Shown here piece by piece: positions 1-6,131 of a stretch of 9,792 nt of DNA. Position 1 is the first letter of the stretch. Each line of letters starts with the position of its first letter. The DNA lies in assembly GCA_021774995.1 (NCBI GenBank), contig JAJFIM010000158.1, forward strand, positions 1-9,792, written 5' to 3'. The stretch is from Alphaproteobacteria bacterium (GTDB lineage Bacteria > Pseudomonadota > Alphaproteobacteria > SMXP01). Both the position numbers and the translations under genes were made by a program. Below the pieces are notes generated by a model. The model saw only the letters and a program-made list of their open reading frames with translations, did not search any database and was not told where the DNA came from.

Positions 1-219
1 CCGCAACCATAGGAACTGATCGCCATGAAACCGCGTTGAGTTTTCTGTATCGGCATATTCTTTTACCAAGGGGCCAGGATGTTCAAGATTTCGCTCAAAA
101 GCTTCCGCCAAACGCAGTTGCCATTCTTCGCTGACAAGGCCGCGCACACAGACCACGCCGTCGCGCCAAAAAGCGTCAATATGACCCTGAGTGATCTCCA
201 CATCCAGATTCCGGTTCAT
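1..219 (-). CDS. Phytanoyl-CoA dioxygenase (PhyH)-like protein, N-terminal part only
   Basis: Only the first 73 codons are in the window; the gene continues past the left edge. The start is ATG at 219, preceded by AAAGGA six bases upstream. The visible protein begins MNRNLDVEITQGHIDAFWRDG, continues with a VVCVRGLV strand, and later reads RFHGDQFLWLR. That order (an 'F..DG' helix, a V.RG strand, then a xGDxFxW segment) is what I know from the N-terminus of PhyH-family Fe(II)/2-oxoglutarate-dependent oxygenases. The iron-binding HxD...H residues would lie outside the window, so activity cannot be judged. It starts 18 bp after the hpaD stop on the same strand, so it is probably the last visible gene of the hpaF-hpaE-hpaD transcript. 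Its substrate is unknown. A link to aromatic breakdown is inferred from position only. Confidence 0.72.
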   Translation of the reverse strand, partial: MNRNLDVEITQGHIDAFWRDGVVCVRGLVSEEWQLRLAEAFERNLEHPGPLVKEYADTENSTRFHGDQFLWLR

Positions 220-237
220 GGCTAATCCTTTCGCGTT

Positions 238-1086
238 TTATCCCGGCAACTCAAACATCACATTGCATTGTCCAGTCCCCGAAGAGCCGAAATAGTCGCC
301 GACAAGCTCCCCTTTGCCTTTATACTTATCCCATCCCAACGCCCCAAAGAGATACGCCGTATCGATCATATTGACCTCGCCATTGCATTTCAGAGCATAG
401 TCGGGAAGCATGGCCAAAAATTCTTTAAACTGGCCGCGCGCCCACATCTCAAGCACATGCAAATCAACCTGGCGGTTAAATTCGCCATTCACCGCGTTAA
501 GCCCGTCCGCAGATAGCGCGTTAGGCCAAAAGGCGTGCGAGAGGGAGCCACTTGCAAGCACCGCAACCTTGCGGTCAGAGCGCGCAATGCCTTCCGCCAC
601 CGCTTCGCCAAATTGCCGCCCTTCGTCAATGCTCGCATATTGATTGCTCGCGACGCATAAGATGCGCGCAAAGCCATCCTTGTTCATGTGATGCATCGGG
701 ATCAGCGTACCGTATTCCAGCCCGAGGCCCGGCACGGTGTGGGCGCGCACGCCCAATTTCCGCTCGTTCCCAGCACTTTCGATCAAACCCGCCAATTCCG
801 GGTCGCATCGGTAATCATATTCCATACCCGACAGAAAATGAGGAAGCTCATGGCTCGTGAACGTACCGCTCAGCCGGTCATTCGCGTTGAGATGAAACCC
901 CTGATTGACGATCCAGTGCACATCAAAAATAACGAACGTATCGACATCAAGTTTGCGCGCCCGGCGGCCGATCTCAGTCAAGCCGTCAATGGCGTTTTGC
1001 CGAATGCCCTTATGTTCAGGCGCATGTTCGGAAAGCCAAATGGACGGGACATGCGTTATTTTTGCCGCCAGAACGATCTCACCCAT
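238..1086 (-). CDS. hpaD: 3,4-dihydroxyphenylacetate 2,3-dioxygenase (homoprotocatechuate ring cleavage)
   Basis: Cytoplasmic Fe(II) extradiol dioxygenase that opens the ring of homoprotocatechuate to 5-carboxymethyl-2-hydroxymuconate semialdehyde. The 282-residue protein matches E. coli HpaD/HpcB (class III, LigB-type) along its length from memory: the start MGEIVLAAKITHVPS, the DVHW block, SNQ-ASGSLSH, and the end FGSSGTGQCNVMFELPG. Candidate metal ligands are His12, His57 and Glu237; His184 in SLSH fits the general acid/base. It is not the unrelated vicinal-oxygen-chelate type of HpaD found in some Gram-positives. The start is ATG at 1086 with GGAG ten bases upstream. It follows hpaE by 23 bp, so the two are likely co-transcribed. 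No damage or missing key residue is visible. Confidence 0.96.
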   Translation of the reverse strand: MGEIVLAAKITHVPSIWLSEHAPEHKGIRQNAIDGLTEIGRRARKLDVDTFVIFDVHWIVNQGFHLNANDRLSGTFTSHELPHFLSGMEYDYRCDPELAGLIESAGNERKLGVRAHTVPGLGLEYGTLIPMHHMNKDGFARILCVASNQYASIDEGRQFGEAVAEGIARSDRKVAVLASGSLSHAFWPNALSADGLNAVNGEFNRQVDLHVLEMWARGQFKEFLAMLPDYALKCNGEVNMIDTAYLFGALGWDKYKGKGELVGDYFGSSGTGQCNVMFELPG

Positions 1087-1109
1087 TCAAACAAATCTCC
1101 TTCACGTCT

Positions 1110-2630
1110 TCACACGCCCAGCTTTGGGATCTGGTGTTCTCCCATAGCTAGGCAAATATTTTTGGTTTCCATATAAAAATCAAAACTGTAATCGCCCCCA
1201 TCCCGTCCCACGCCGCTGGCCTTGACGCCGCCAAAGGGCGCGGGCAAATGACGCACATTCTCCGAGTTCACCCACACCATCCCCGCCTCCACTTCAAGAG
1301 CCATTCGCAGCGCGCGGCCCATATCGCCTGTCCAGACATAGGCGGCCAAGCCATAACGAACATCATTGGCAATGGCGAGGGCGTCATCTTCCCCGTCAAA
1401 CGCAATTGCAGTCAGCACCGGTCCGAATATTTCTTCGCGCGCGACGCGCATATCCTTGTCGGCGCCTGCAAAAAGCGTTGCTTCAACGTAATGCCCATCG
1501 GAAGGAGGTTTGGCCGGGCTTGCGCCCCCCGCCAGAATTCGCACGCCTTCATCGCGCGCCAAAGCAAAATAGGACGTTACTTTTTCAAGGTGCCGGGCGT
1601 GAATGAGCGGCCCAAGCTCGCTCGATGGATCGAGCGGATGGCCCAGTTTAATTTTGGCGGCGCGCTCGGCGAGCCGTTGCGTGAACTCATCATAGATGCA
1701 CCGCTCCACCAGAACGCGGCTTGAAGAGGTGCACCGCTCGCCATTCAGGCTGTAGATCATAAACACCGCCGCATCCAGCGCGCGCTCCAGATCCGCATCG
1801 GCAAACACGATAACCGGGTTTTTGCCGCCCAGTTCAAAATGAACGCGCTTCAGACTGGGCGCGCCCTGCGCCATAATCGCAGAGCCAGTGGAAGATTCCC
1901 CAATAAAAGCGACCGCCTTGATGGCTTCATGTTCAGTGAGCGCTTTACCGGATTCTTCGCCCAGTCCATGGACGACATTTATCACCCCGCTGGGCACGCC
2001 CGCTTCATGCATGAATTCAGCAAGAAGCGTTGCCGTGACCGGACTCCATTCCGCCGGTTTGTGAACAAGCGTGCAGCCCGCCGCCAAAGCCGGAGCGATC
2101 TTCCATGTCGACAGCATGAATGGCGTGTTCCACGGCGTTATCACGCCGATGGGACCGATGGGCTGGCGCAAAGTGAAATTCATATGGCTGCCCGTTGGCA
2201 AAGACAGGCCATTAGCGGCCTCAGGCGCTTTGTCGGCGAAAAAGCGAAAGTTTTCGGCTCCGCGAACCGCCGCCTTGCGCATAAAACGCAAGGCCTGGCC
2301 AGTATCGTAACTCTCCAGCAGCGCAATTTCTTCTGCGTGCTCTAAAATTTTATCGGCAACAGCATGAAGGATATCTCGTCGCTCCGCCCCGGGCGTCTCG
2401 CGCCAAGCTGGAAAAGCGTCCCGCGCCGCGCACGCCGCCCGGTCAATGTCTGCTTTTTTGCCCCGCGCCACGGTGCAGATCAGACGCGAATCTACGGGGC
2501 TATGGTTTTCAAAAGTGTCTCCGCACACACTATCGCACCGCGCTCCACCGATGAAATGACCAAGACCCTCTTTCCGGAATCGCGCAATGCGCCCTTCAAG
2601 CTTGATAAGATTGCTTTCCAGTTCCGTCAA
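1110..2630 (-). CDS. hpaE: 5-carboxymethyl-2-hydroxymuconate semialdehyde dehydrogenase
   Basis: NAD-dependent aldehyde dehydrogenase that oxidises the HpaD product to 5-carboxymethyl-2-hydroxymuconate. The 506 residues form a complete ALDH: the PWN motif with Asn168, Lys191 in HKPAEWSP, the FIGESSTG nucleotide loop (242-249), general base Glu266 in FELGG, nucleophile Cys300 in NGERCTSSSR, and Glu400 in EEIFGP. The C-terminus (NICLAMGEHQIPKLGV) closely follows E. coli HpaE, which separates it from general ALDHs. The start is TTG at 2630. Its bases 2627-2630 (TTGA) overlap the hpaF stop, and GGAG lies ten bases upstream, so translation is probably coupled. This gives about 20 more N-terminal residues than E. 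coli HpaE; homologues in other proteobacteria have a similar extension before the GxGHFI block, to my memory. Confidence 0.96.
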   Translation of the reverse strand: MTELESNLIKLEGRIARFRKEGLGHFIGGARCDSVCGDTFENHSPVDSRLICTVARGKKADIDRAACAARDAFPAWRETPGAERRDILHAVADKILEHAEEIALLESYDTGQALRFMRKAAVRGAENFRFFADKAPEAANGLSLPTGSHMNFTLRQPIGPIGVITPWNTPFMLSTWKIAPALAAGCTLVHKPAEWSPVTATLLAEFMHEAGVPSGVINVVHGLGEESGKALTEHEAIKAVAFIGESSTGSAIMAQGAPSLKRVHFELGGKNPVIVFADADLERALDAAVFMIYSLNGERCTSSSRVLVERCIYDEFTQRLAERAAKIKLGHPLDPSSELGPLIHARHLEKVTSYFALARDEGVRILAGGASPAKPPSDGHYVEATLFAGADKDMRVAREEIFGPVLTAIAFDGEDDALAIANDVRYGLAAYVWTGDMGRALRMALEVEAGMVWVNSENVRHLPAPFGGVKASGVGRDGGDYSFDFYMETKNICLAMGEHQIPKLGV

Positions 2631-3031
2631 TTTACTGATTCTCCCGCTCGCTGCTTGAGGTAGTCATGCAGATTATTTTTTCTAAAACTAAAATCCGGAT
2701 CGATTTCGGAGATCTCAAGTGAAATACCTAAAGGCTTGCTGGCAAACACATCGTCCAGCACGCCAGTGAGCGCTTTGAAAATGTGCGCGCCCGCCCCATG
2801 TCGGACCTCTTTATCGCGGCCCGCCCCAATACGAACTTGCACATGAATAAAGACATTATCGTCATGCCCATCGGCAATTTCATAAATATCGCGCCGGGCG
2901 GCTCGGGTGCGAACCCCGCCCACCGGAAAAACACCCGTCTCAAGCGCTGCTTTGTGGATGCAATGCATCAATGCGGGAATATCCAGCTCAGCTTCCAGAT
3001 TGGCTGAATATTCAACAATGAGATGAGGCAC
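2627..3031 (-). CDS. hpaF: 5-carboxymethyl-2-hydroxymuconate delta-isomerase
   Basis: Tautomerase-superfamily enzyme that isomerises 5-carboxymethyl-2-hydroxymuconate to the 2-oxo-3-ene tricarboxylate used by HpaG. The start matters. The frame is open from a TTG at 3046, but members of this family use an N-terminal proline as catalytic base, exposed after Met removal. The GTG at 3029-3031 is followed directly by CCT, giving Met-Pro-His-Leu-Ile-Val-Glu as in E. coli HpaF (MPHFIVE), so GTG is chosen. The protein is then 134 residues (E. coli about 126). Arg41 and Arg72 (counting Met), in GGVRTR and GAGR, line up with the substrate-binding arginines of the E. coli enzyme. It is the first gene of the leftward operon, and its stop overlaps the hpaE start by 4 bp. 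The ribosome-binding site is weak (GAGA about ten bases upstream). Confidence 0.93.
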   Translation of the reverse strand: MPHLIVEYSANLEAELDIPALMHCIHKAALETGVFPVGGVRTRAARRDIYEIADGHDDNVFIHVQVRIGAGRDKEVRHGAGAHIFKALTGVLDDVFASKPLGISLEISEIDPDFSFRKNNLHDYLKQRAGESVN

Positions 3032-3054
3032 GGGCGCGTCTCGCAATAATTTCG

Positions 3055-3083
3055 TTTACATGTTATCATTAACATATTAACAA
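3055..3083 (+). promoter_or_regulatory. Probable promoter of the rightward operon (aldolase-hpaG-hpaR)
   Basis: TTTACA (3055-3060) and TAACAA (3078-3083) are separated by 17 bp. Transcription would begin near 3090, and the leader would contain the AGGAG at 3115-3119. The spacer consists almost entirely of the 16-bp inverted repeat, so one bound regulator could silence both directions. The -10 match is modest. Confidence 0.48.
3060..3075. promoter_or_regulatory. 16-bp inverted repeat, candidate HpaR (MarR-family) operator
   Basis: The sequence ATGTTA-TCAT-TAACAT has perfect 6-bp arms around a 4-bp centre, a normal size for a MarR dimer site. A further TTAACA copy at 3077-3082 repeats the right half-site 8 bp on. 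The site lies between the two divergent hpa operons, overlaps the -10 of one promoter and fills the spacer of the other. A MarR gene resembling HpaR is encoded in the rightward operon, so autoregulation is likely, with relief by a pathway aromatic such as homoprotocatechuate. Effector and binding are inferred. Confidence 0.62.
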
Positions 3084-3094
3084 CTAAGCGTCAA
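3066..3094 (-). promoter_or_regulatory. Probable promoter of the hpaF-hpaE-hpaD operon
   Basis: On the minus strand, TTGACG (3094-3089) is followed after 17 bp by TAATGA (3071-3066), a fair sigma-70-type pair. Transcription would begin near 3059 and leave a leader of about 28 nt before the GTG start of hpaF. The -10 box lies inside the inverted repeat 3060-3075, so a bound repressor would block it. This was read by eye; no start-site data exist here. Confidence 0.5.
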
Positions 3095-3114
3095 CAAATC
3101 GCACCCCCTCCTTT

Positions 3115-3119
3115 AGGAG
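3115..3119 (+). promoter_or_regulatory. Shine-Dalgarno AGGAG for the DapA-like aldolase gene
   Basis: AGGAG ends 8 bases before the ATG at 3128. It selects this ATG over the ATG at 3121, which is out of frame with the gene and too close to the site. Confidence 0.75.
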
Positions 3120-3127
3120 CATGCACA

Positions 3128-4054
3128 ATGATCTCCCTTAACCCTGACTTTCTGACCGGCTCCATCCCCCCGCTCATCACGCCGTTCAAGGATGGCGCCG
3201 TTGATCATGAGACATTTGCCAGACTCATTGATTTTCAAATTGATAATGGCGCCACAGGCATTCTGGTGAATGGGACCACGGCCGAACCGTCAAGCCTGAC
3301 AACCTGGGAGCGCAACAGGCAAATCGAAATTGCGGTGGAAACAGCGGCGGGCCGCGCGTCCGTCATTGCGGCAACCGGTTCGCAATCTCTGGCCGAAACA
3401 ATAACACTGACGGATCACGCCGTAAAAGCGGGCGCTGACGCGCTGCTCATTGTCACCCCCTATTATATCAAACCGCCGCAACGGGGCCTAGTGCGCTATT
3501 ATGAAGAAGTCGTCAAAACCCATGACATTCCGTGGATGATCTACCACATCCCCGGACGCACGGCGGTGGGCGTTACATTAGAGACGCTCCGGCAGATCAG
3601 CCGCAAATCGCCATATTTTGTTGGCATGAAGCACGCCGTCAATGACCTCGGATTCGTCAGCGCTTGTTTCAAGGAATTCGGGAATGATTTTCGTATTTTC
3701 GTTGGGCTGGAAGAGTTGAGTTTCCCCATGATGGCCGTGGGGGCTCAAGGGCTCATGAATGCGGTCGGCAATCTACGCCCGCGCGCTCTTGCCGATATGT
3801 GTGAAGCAGTTCAGAACAATAATCTGGAGCAAGGCCGGCGCCTTCACCAGAGCCTATTGGAGATTAACCAGGCTATTTTTTTCGACACGAATCCAATCCC
3901 CATGAAATATATGATGAAACGGCTTGGGCTTCTTCCCACAAACGAGCACAGACTGCCTATGGTTCCGGCAACGCCTGAATTGGAGGCGCGCCTTGACGGC
4001 GTATTGGCGCGGGCGGGATTACTTGAAATTGATATGGGAGAGGACAGTCAATGA
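3128..4054 (+). CDS. DapA/DHDPS-superfamily class I aldolase in the homoprotocatechuate cluster
   Basis: A 308-residue (beta/alpha)8 Schiff-base lyase of the DapA/N-acetylneuraminate lyase superfamily. Landmarks are NGTTAEPSSLT (Thr50-Thr51, the position of GTTGES in DapA), Tyr139 and Arg144 in YHIPGRT, Schiff-base Lys168 in GMKHA, and the late NPIPMK motif (255-260). The GTTGES-to-GTTAEP change argues against true lysine-biosynthetic DapA; YHIPGRT is close to the YNVPGRT of DapA. It is the first gene of the rightward operon, and its stop overlaps hpaG by 4 bp (ATGA). The pathway needs a lyase that releases pyruvate and succinate semialdehyde, and no metal-dependent HpaI is present here, so it probably does that step. 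Because superfamily members such as NahE act as hydratase-aldolases, it may also replace the HpaH hydratase. Substrate is inferred from context; family membership is firm. Confidence 0.9.
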   Translation: MISLNPDFLTGSIPPLITPFKDGAVDHETFARLIDFQIDNGATGILVNGTTAEPSSLTTWERNRQIEIAVETAAGRASVIAATGSQSLAETITLTDHAVKAGADALLIVTPYYIKPPQRGLVRYYEEVVKTHDIPWMIYHIPGRTAVGVTLETLRQISRKSPYFVGMKHAVNDLGFVSACFKEFGNDFRIFVGLEELSFPMMAVGAQGLMNAVGNLRPRALADMCEAVQNNNLEQGRRLHQSLLEINQAIFFDTNPIPMKYMMKRLGLLPTNEHRLPMVPATPELEARLDGVLARAGLLEIDMGEDSQ

Positions 4055-4914
4055 AATTCCTGACTTATCAAACGCAAGGGCGCGAAACTTATGGCGTGGT
4101 CAAAGGCGATGGAGTTGTGGATTTGGGAGCGCGTCTTGGGCAACGCTGCGCTGATTTAAAATCTTTCATCGCCAGCGGCGCATTTGTCCAAGCGCAAACC
4201 ATTGCGCAAAATTCAGCCCCCGATCACGATTTGACCGACATCGCATTCCTTCCCCCCATCGGGAAACCGGATAAAATATTGTGTGTGGGCGTTAATTACG
4301 TTAACCGGAATGCGGAATACAAAGATGGATCTGAGCCACCCAAATATCCCAGCCTGTTCATGCGCACGCCAGGCTCGCTCGTTGGACATAAACAAAATAT
4401 TGTAAAGCCGCCCGAATCCGATCAATTGGATTACGAAGGCGAAATTGTGATCGTTATAGGTAAAAGCGGCAGGCGTATTCCGGAACGCGAAGCCCCGTCT
4501 CATATTTTCGGTCTCACCTGCATGAATGATGGATCGGTCCGCGATTGGCTGCGCCACGGAAAGTTTAATGTGACGCAAGGAAAAAACTTTGAGAAAAGCG
4601 GATCTGTCGGCCCCTGGATCGCGCCCTGCGATGAGATAGGCTCTTTGGGTGAATTAGAACTCTTAACACGGATCAATGGTGAGGAACGTCAACGCGGAAA
4701 CACCGGAAACCTGCTGTTTCCATTCACGCGACTCCTCAGCTACATTTCAACATTTATCGAACTTCAACCAGGCGACATGATCGCCACCGGCACCCCGCCA
4801 GGGGCCGGGGCGCGCTTTGACCCACCGCGCTATCTCAAAGACGGAGACCACATTGAAATCGAACTGAAAGGCCTGGGCATTCTGAAAAACAATGTCATCA
4901 ATGAACCTCTTTAA
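4051..4914 (+). CDS. hpaG: FAH-family decarboxylase/isomerase, single-domain HpaG
   Basis: A 287-residue fumarylacetoacetate-hydrolase-family enzyme. In this cluster it should act as 5-oxopent-3-ene-1,2,5-tricarboxylate decarboxylase and/or 2-hydroxyhepta-2,4-diene-1,7-dioate isomerase, between HpaF and the aldolase. Visible: a variable N-terminal domain (about 1-68), then the FAH core from KILCVGVNY. The divalent-metal ligands are Glu129 and Glu131 in YEGE and Asp160 in MND. Lys178 lies in QGKNF, and TGTPPGAG (246-253) is the usual late motif. E. coli HpaG is a fused two-repeat protein of about 430 residues; this is one unit, so it would work as a homo-oligomer or with a partner outside the window. 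ATG at 4051 overlaps the upstream stop, with a GGGAGAGGA tract upstream. The family call is firm; the exact reaction follows from context. Confidence 0.9.
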   Translation: MKFLTYQTQGRETYGVVKGDGVVDLGARLGQRCADLKSFIASGAFVQAQTIAQNSAPDHDLTDIAFLPPIGKPDKILCVGVNYVNRNAEYKDGSEPPKYPSLFMRTPGSLVGHKQNIVKPPESDQLDYEGEIVIVIGKSGRRIPEREAPSHIFGLTCMNDGSVRDWLRHGKFNVTQGKNFEKSGSVGPWIAPCDEIGSLGELELLTRINGEERQRGNTGNLLFPFTRLLSYISTFIELQPGDMIATGTPPGAGARFDPPRYLKDGDHIEIELKGLGILKNNVINEPL

Positions 4915-4938
4915 ACCCGCAATATAAGGACGCCCACC

Positions 4939-5385
4939 TTGCGCTCCCTTGACGATTCCCTTCCATTAAAGCTGCTAAAGGCGCGCGAAGCAGTGATGGA
5001 TCAATTCCGGCCGCGCCTTCATGCGCACGGCGTCACCGAGCAACAATGGCGCGTTTTGCGCGCCCTGAACGAGCACAAAGAAATGGATGCCGGTGCGCTT
5101 TCAAAACGGGTGGCTATCCTAATGCCGAGCCTGTCACGTATTCTAAATGATTTGGAAAAGCGCGGACTTCTTAAAAAAGAACGCTCTTCAGTGGACAAAC
5201 GGCTTCTCAACACCCGAATACGCCCCAAAGGCCGCGCCCTTGTCAAACAGATCGCCCCCCATTCAGAAACGCAGTACAACCGCATTGAACAAGCTTTGGG
5301 TAAAGACACCTACCGTATGCTGATGAGCGAGCTCGACAACGTCATTAGAATTTTAAACACAAATAAAAAATGCGCTCCAGAATGA
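4939..5385 (+). CDS. hpaR: MarR-family transcriptional regulator, HpaR-like
   Basis: A 148-residue winged-helix regulator that most likely represses the homoprotocatechuate genes. The N-terminal stretch (DSLPLKLLKARE, then FRPRLHAHGVTEQQWRVLRAL) closely resembles E. coli HpaR/HpcR. The helix-turn-helix is at about 54-78 (LSKRVAILMPSLSRILNDLE), and the wing at 80-93 has the typical D-x-R (Asp86, Arg88). A C-terminal dimerisation helix follows. The start is TTG at 4939, with AAGGA ending 8 bases before it; no nearby in-frame ATG would keep the N-terminal dimer helix. It lies 24 bp after hpaG, so it is probably part of the operon it controls. The 16-bp inverted repeat at 3060-3075 is the obvious target. 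Repressor rather than activator role is inferred from the family. Confidence 0.9.
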   Translation: MRSLDDSLPLKLLKAREAVMDQFRPRLHAHGVTEQQWRVLRALNEHKEMDAGALSKRVAILMPSLSRILNDLEKRGLLKKERSSVDKRLLNTRIRPKGRALVKQIAPHSETQYNRIEQALGKDTYRMLMSELDNVIRILNTNKKCAPE

Positions 5386-5401
5386 CAAAACAATTGTTTT
5401 G
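5386..5401. promoter_or_regulatory. Perfect 16-bp palindrome directly after hpaR
   Basis: CAAAACAATTGTTTTG is its own reverse complement and begins at the base after the hpaR stop codon. As a hairpin it would be a 6-bp A/T-rich stem with an AATT loop and no following T-tract, so it is a poor terminator. A site for a dimeric regulator is more likely. Its half-sites differ from those of the 3060-3075 repeat, so a different protein may bind. Confidence 0.45.
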
Positions 5402-5682
5402 GCCTCGCAAAACCCACCAAGATAATTTCCGTCCTTTTCAACTAAGAAAGGCGCCGGATGTTTTAAGCGTATATCCGTTGATGACATCCACCACGCCGCG
5501 CGCCCTTTCCCGAGTGTGATGGCGAAAAAACCATCTGCACTTGGCATGAAAGTTTCGTTTCGCCAGGAGATATATTTATATTCGAAAAATTTGCAATAAT
5601 AGAAGCGCCGCTTGACAACACTATGGCGCTCCTCGAAGCTTATGGATCGGGCATAACTGAAACACTAGACAAGGCCAGACTC
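5402..5682. other. Intergenic region between hpaR and the VOC gene
   Basis: About 280 bp without a convincing gene. It is more AT-rich than its surroundings at about 5566-5600 (GATATATTTATATTCG and following), where a promoter for the next two genes could lie. TTGACA at 5612-5617 is a good -35 match, but I see no good -10 at 16-18 bp. A short inverted repeat GGATGT/ACATCC (5456-5461 and 5484-5489) has a 22-bp loop and is probably chance. The frame of the downstream VOC gene is open from 5485 but has no ATG before 5623. Confidence 0.4.
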
Positions 5683-6084
5683 ATGAAACTCAAATCAGCT
5701 GACTATGTTGTTGTGATAGTCGAAAATCTTGAAAAATCCCTGGCGTTCTACACAGAGGTCTTGGGGCTCCCCTTGTATCACATTGCCCCCAACAACAAAT
5801 TTGCGGAACTCGACACCGGCGTAACGCATATAGCTCTGTACACAAGAGAGGCCATGAGCGAGACGCTGGGGCGACAAATCTCGCCTTGTGACAAAGACCG
5901 CCCCGGATTTGAACTTGGTTTTAAGGTTGACGATGTCGATGCCGCTTTTGCGGAAGTGGTCGCTTCTGGCGCAGAGATCGCCGTCAAGCCAACAACTAAG
6001 TTTTGGGGCCAACGCACAGCCTATGTGTACGACCCGGACGGTCATCTCATAGAATTTGCGCAAGACCTACCCAAAGAAGATTAA
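5683..6084 (+). CDS. VOC-superfamily (glyoxalase/bleomycin-resistance/dioxygenase fold) protein
   Basis: A 133-residue vicinal-oxygen-chelate protein with two beta-alpha-beta-beta-beta units. The first is DYVVVIVENLEKSLAFYTEV (7-26), then FAELDTGVTHIALY (40-53). The second is FELGFKVDDVDAAFAEV (76-92), then the YVYDPDGHLIEF signature (114-125). Possible metal ligands are His49, Glu77 and Glu124. The usual first-strand His/Gln is replaced by Asp7/Tyr8, so a metal site is uncertain. The ATG at 5683 is chosen because AAGG lies 8 bases upstream and the family normally begins just before this strand; an in-frame ATG at 5623 would add 20 residues with a poor ribosome-binding site. The serine hydrolase gene follows after 47 bp, so the two may form an operon. 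The substrate cannot be read from the sequence; glyoxalase, antibiotic binding and ring cleavage all remain possible. Confidence 0.82.
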   Translation: MKLKSADYVVVIVENLEKSLAFYTEVLGLPLYHIAPNNKFAELDTGVTHIALYTREAMSETLGRQISPCDKDRPGFELGFKVDDVDAAFAEVVASGAEIAVKPTTKFWGQRTAYVYDPDGHLIEFAQDLPKED

Positions 6085-6131
6085 AGGCGGGCGCACTTAA
6101 ACCAAAACACTTAATAGAGGGGAGAGAAGCC

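Noticed and set aside
688..1176. Long plus-strand frame opposite hpaD and the end of hpaE
   Set aside because: It lies antisense to clearly recognisable enzymes and its translation shows no domain. It is a shadow of the real genes.
3128..4054. True dapA (lysine biosynthesis)
   Set aside because: GTTAEP replaces GTTGES, and the gene lies in an aromatic-degradation operon with a 4-bp overlap to hpaG. The superfamily is right, but the biosynthetic role is unlikely.
5353..5547. Minus-strand frame of 64 codons in the hpaR-VOC gap
   Set aside because: It overlaps the end of hpaR, has no ribosome-binding site that I see, and matches nothing I recognise. It is probably chance.
5623..5682. Longer VOC protein starting at ATG 5623, or an even longer frame from 5485
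   Set aside because: The ATG at 5683 has a good ribosome-binding site at normal spacing, and the family begins just before DYVVVIV. The upstream frame is open but has no initiation signal I can support.
6003..6131. Extended N-terminus of the serine hydrolase from 6003
   Set aside because: It would overlap the VOC gene in another frame and hide the clear signal peptide that follows the ATG at 6132.
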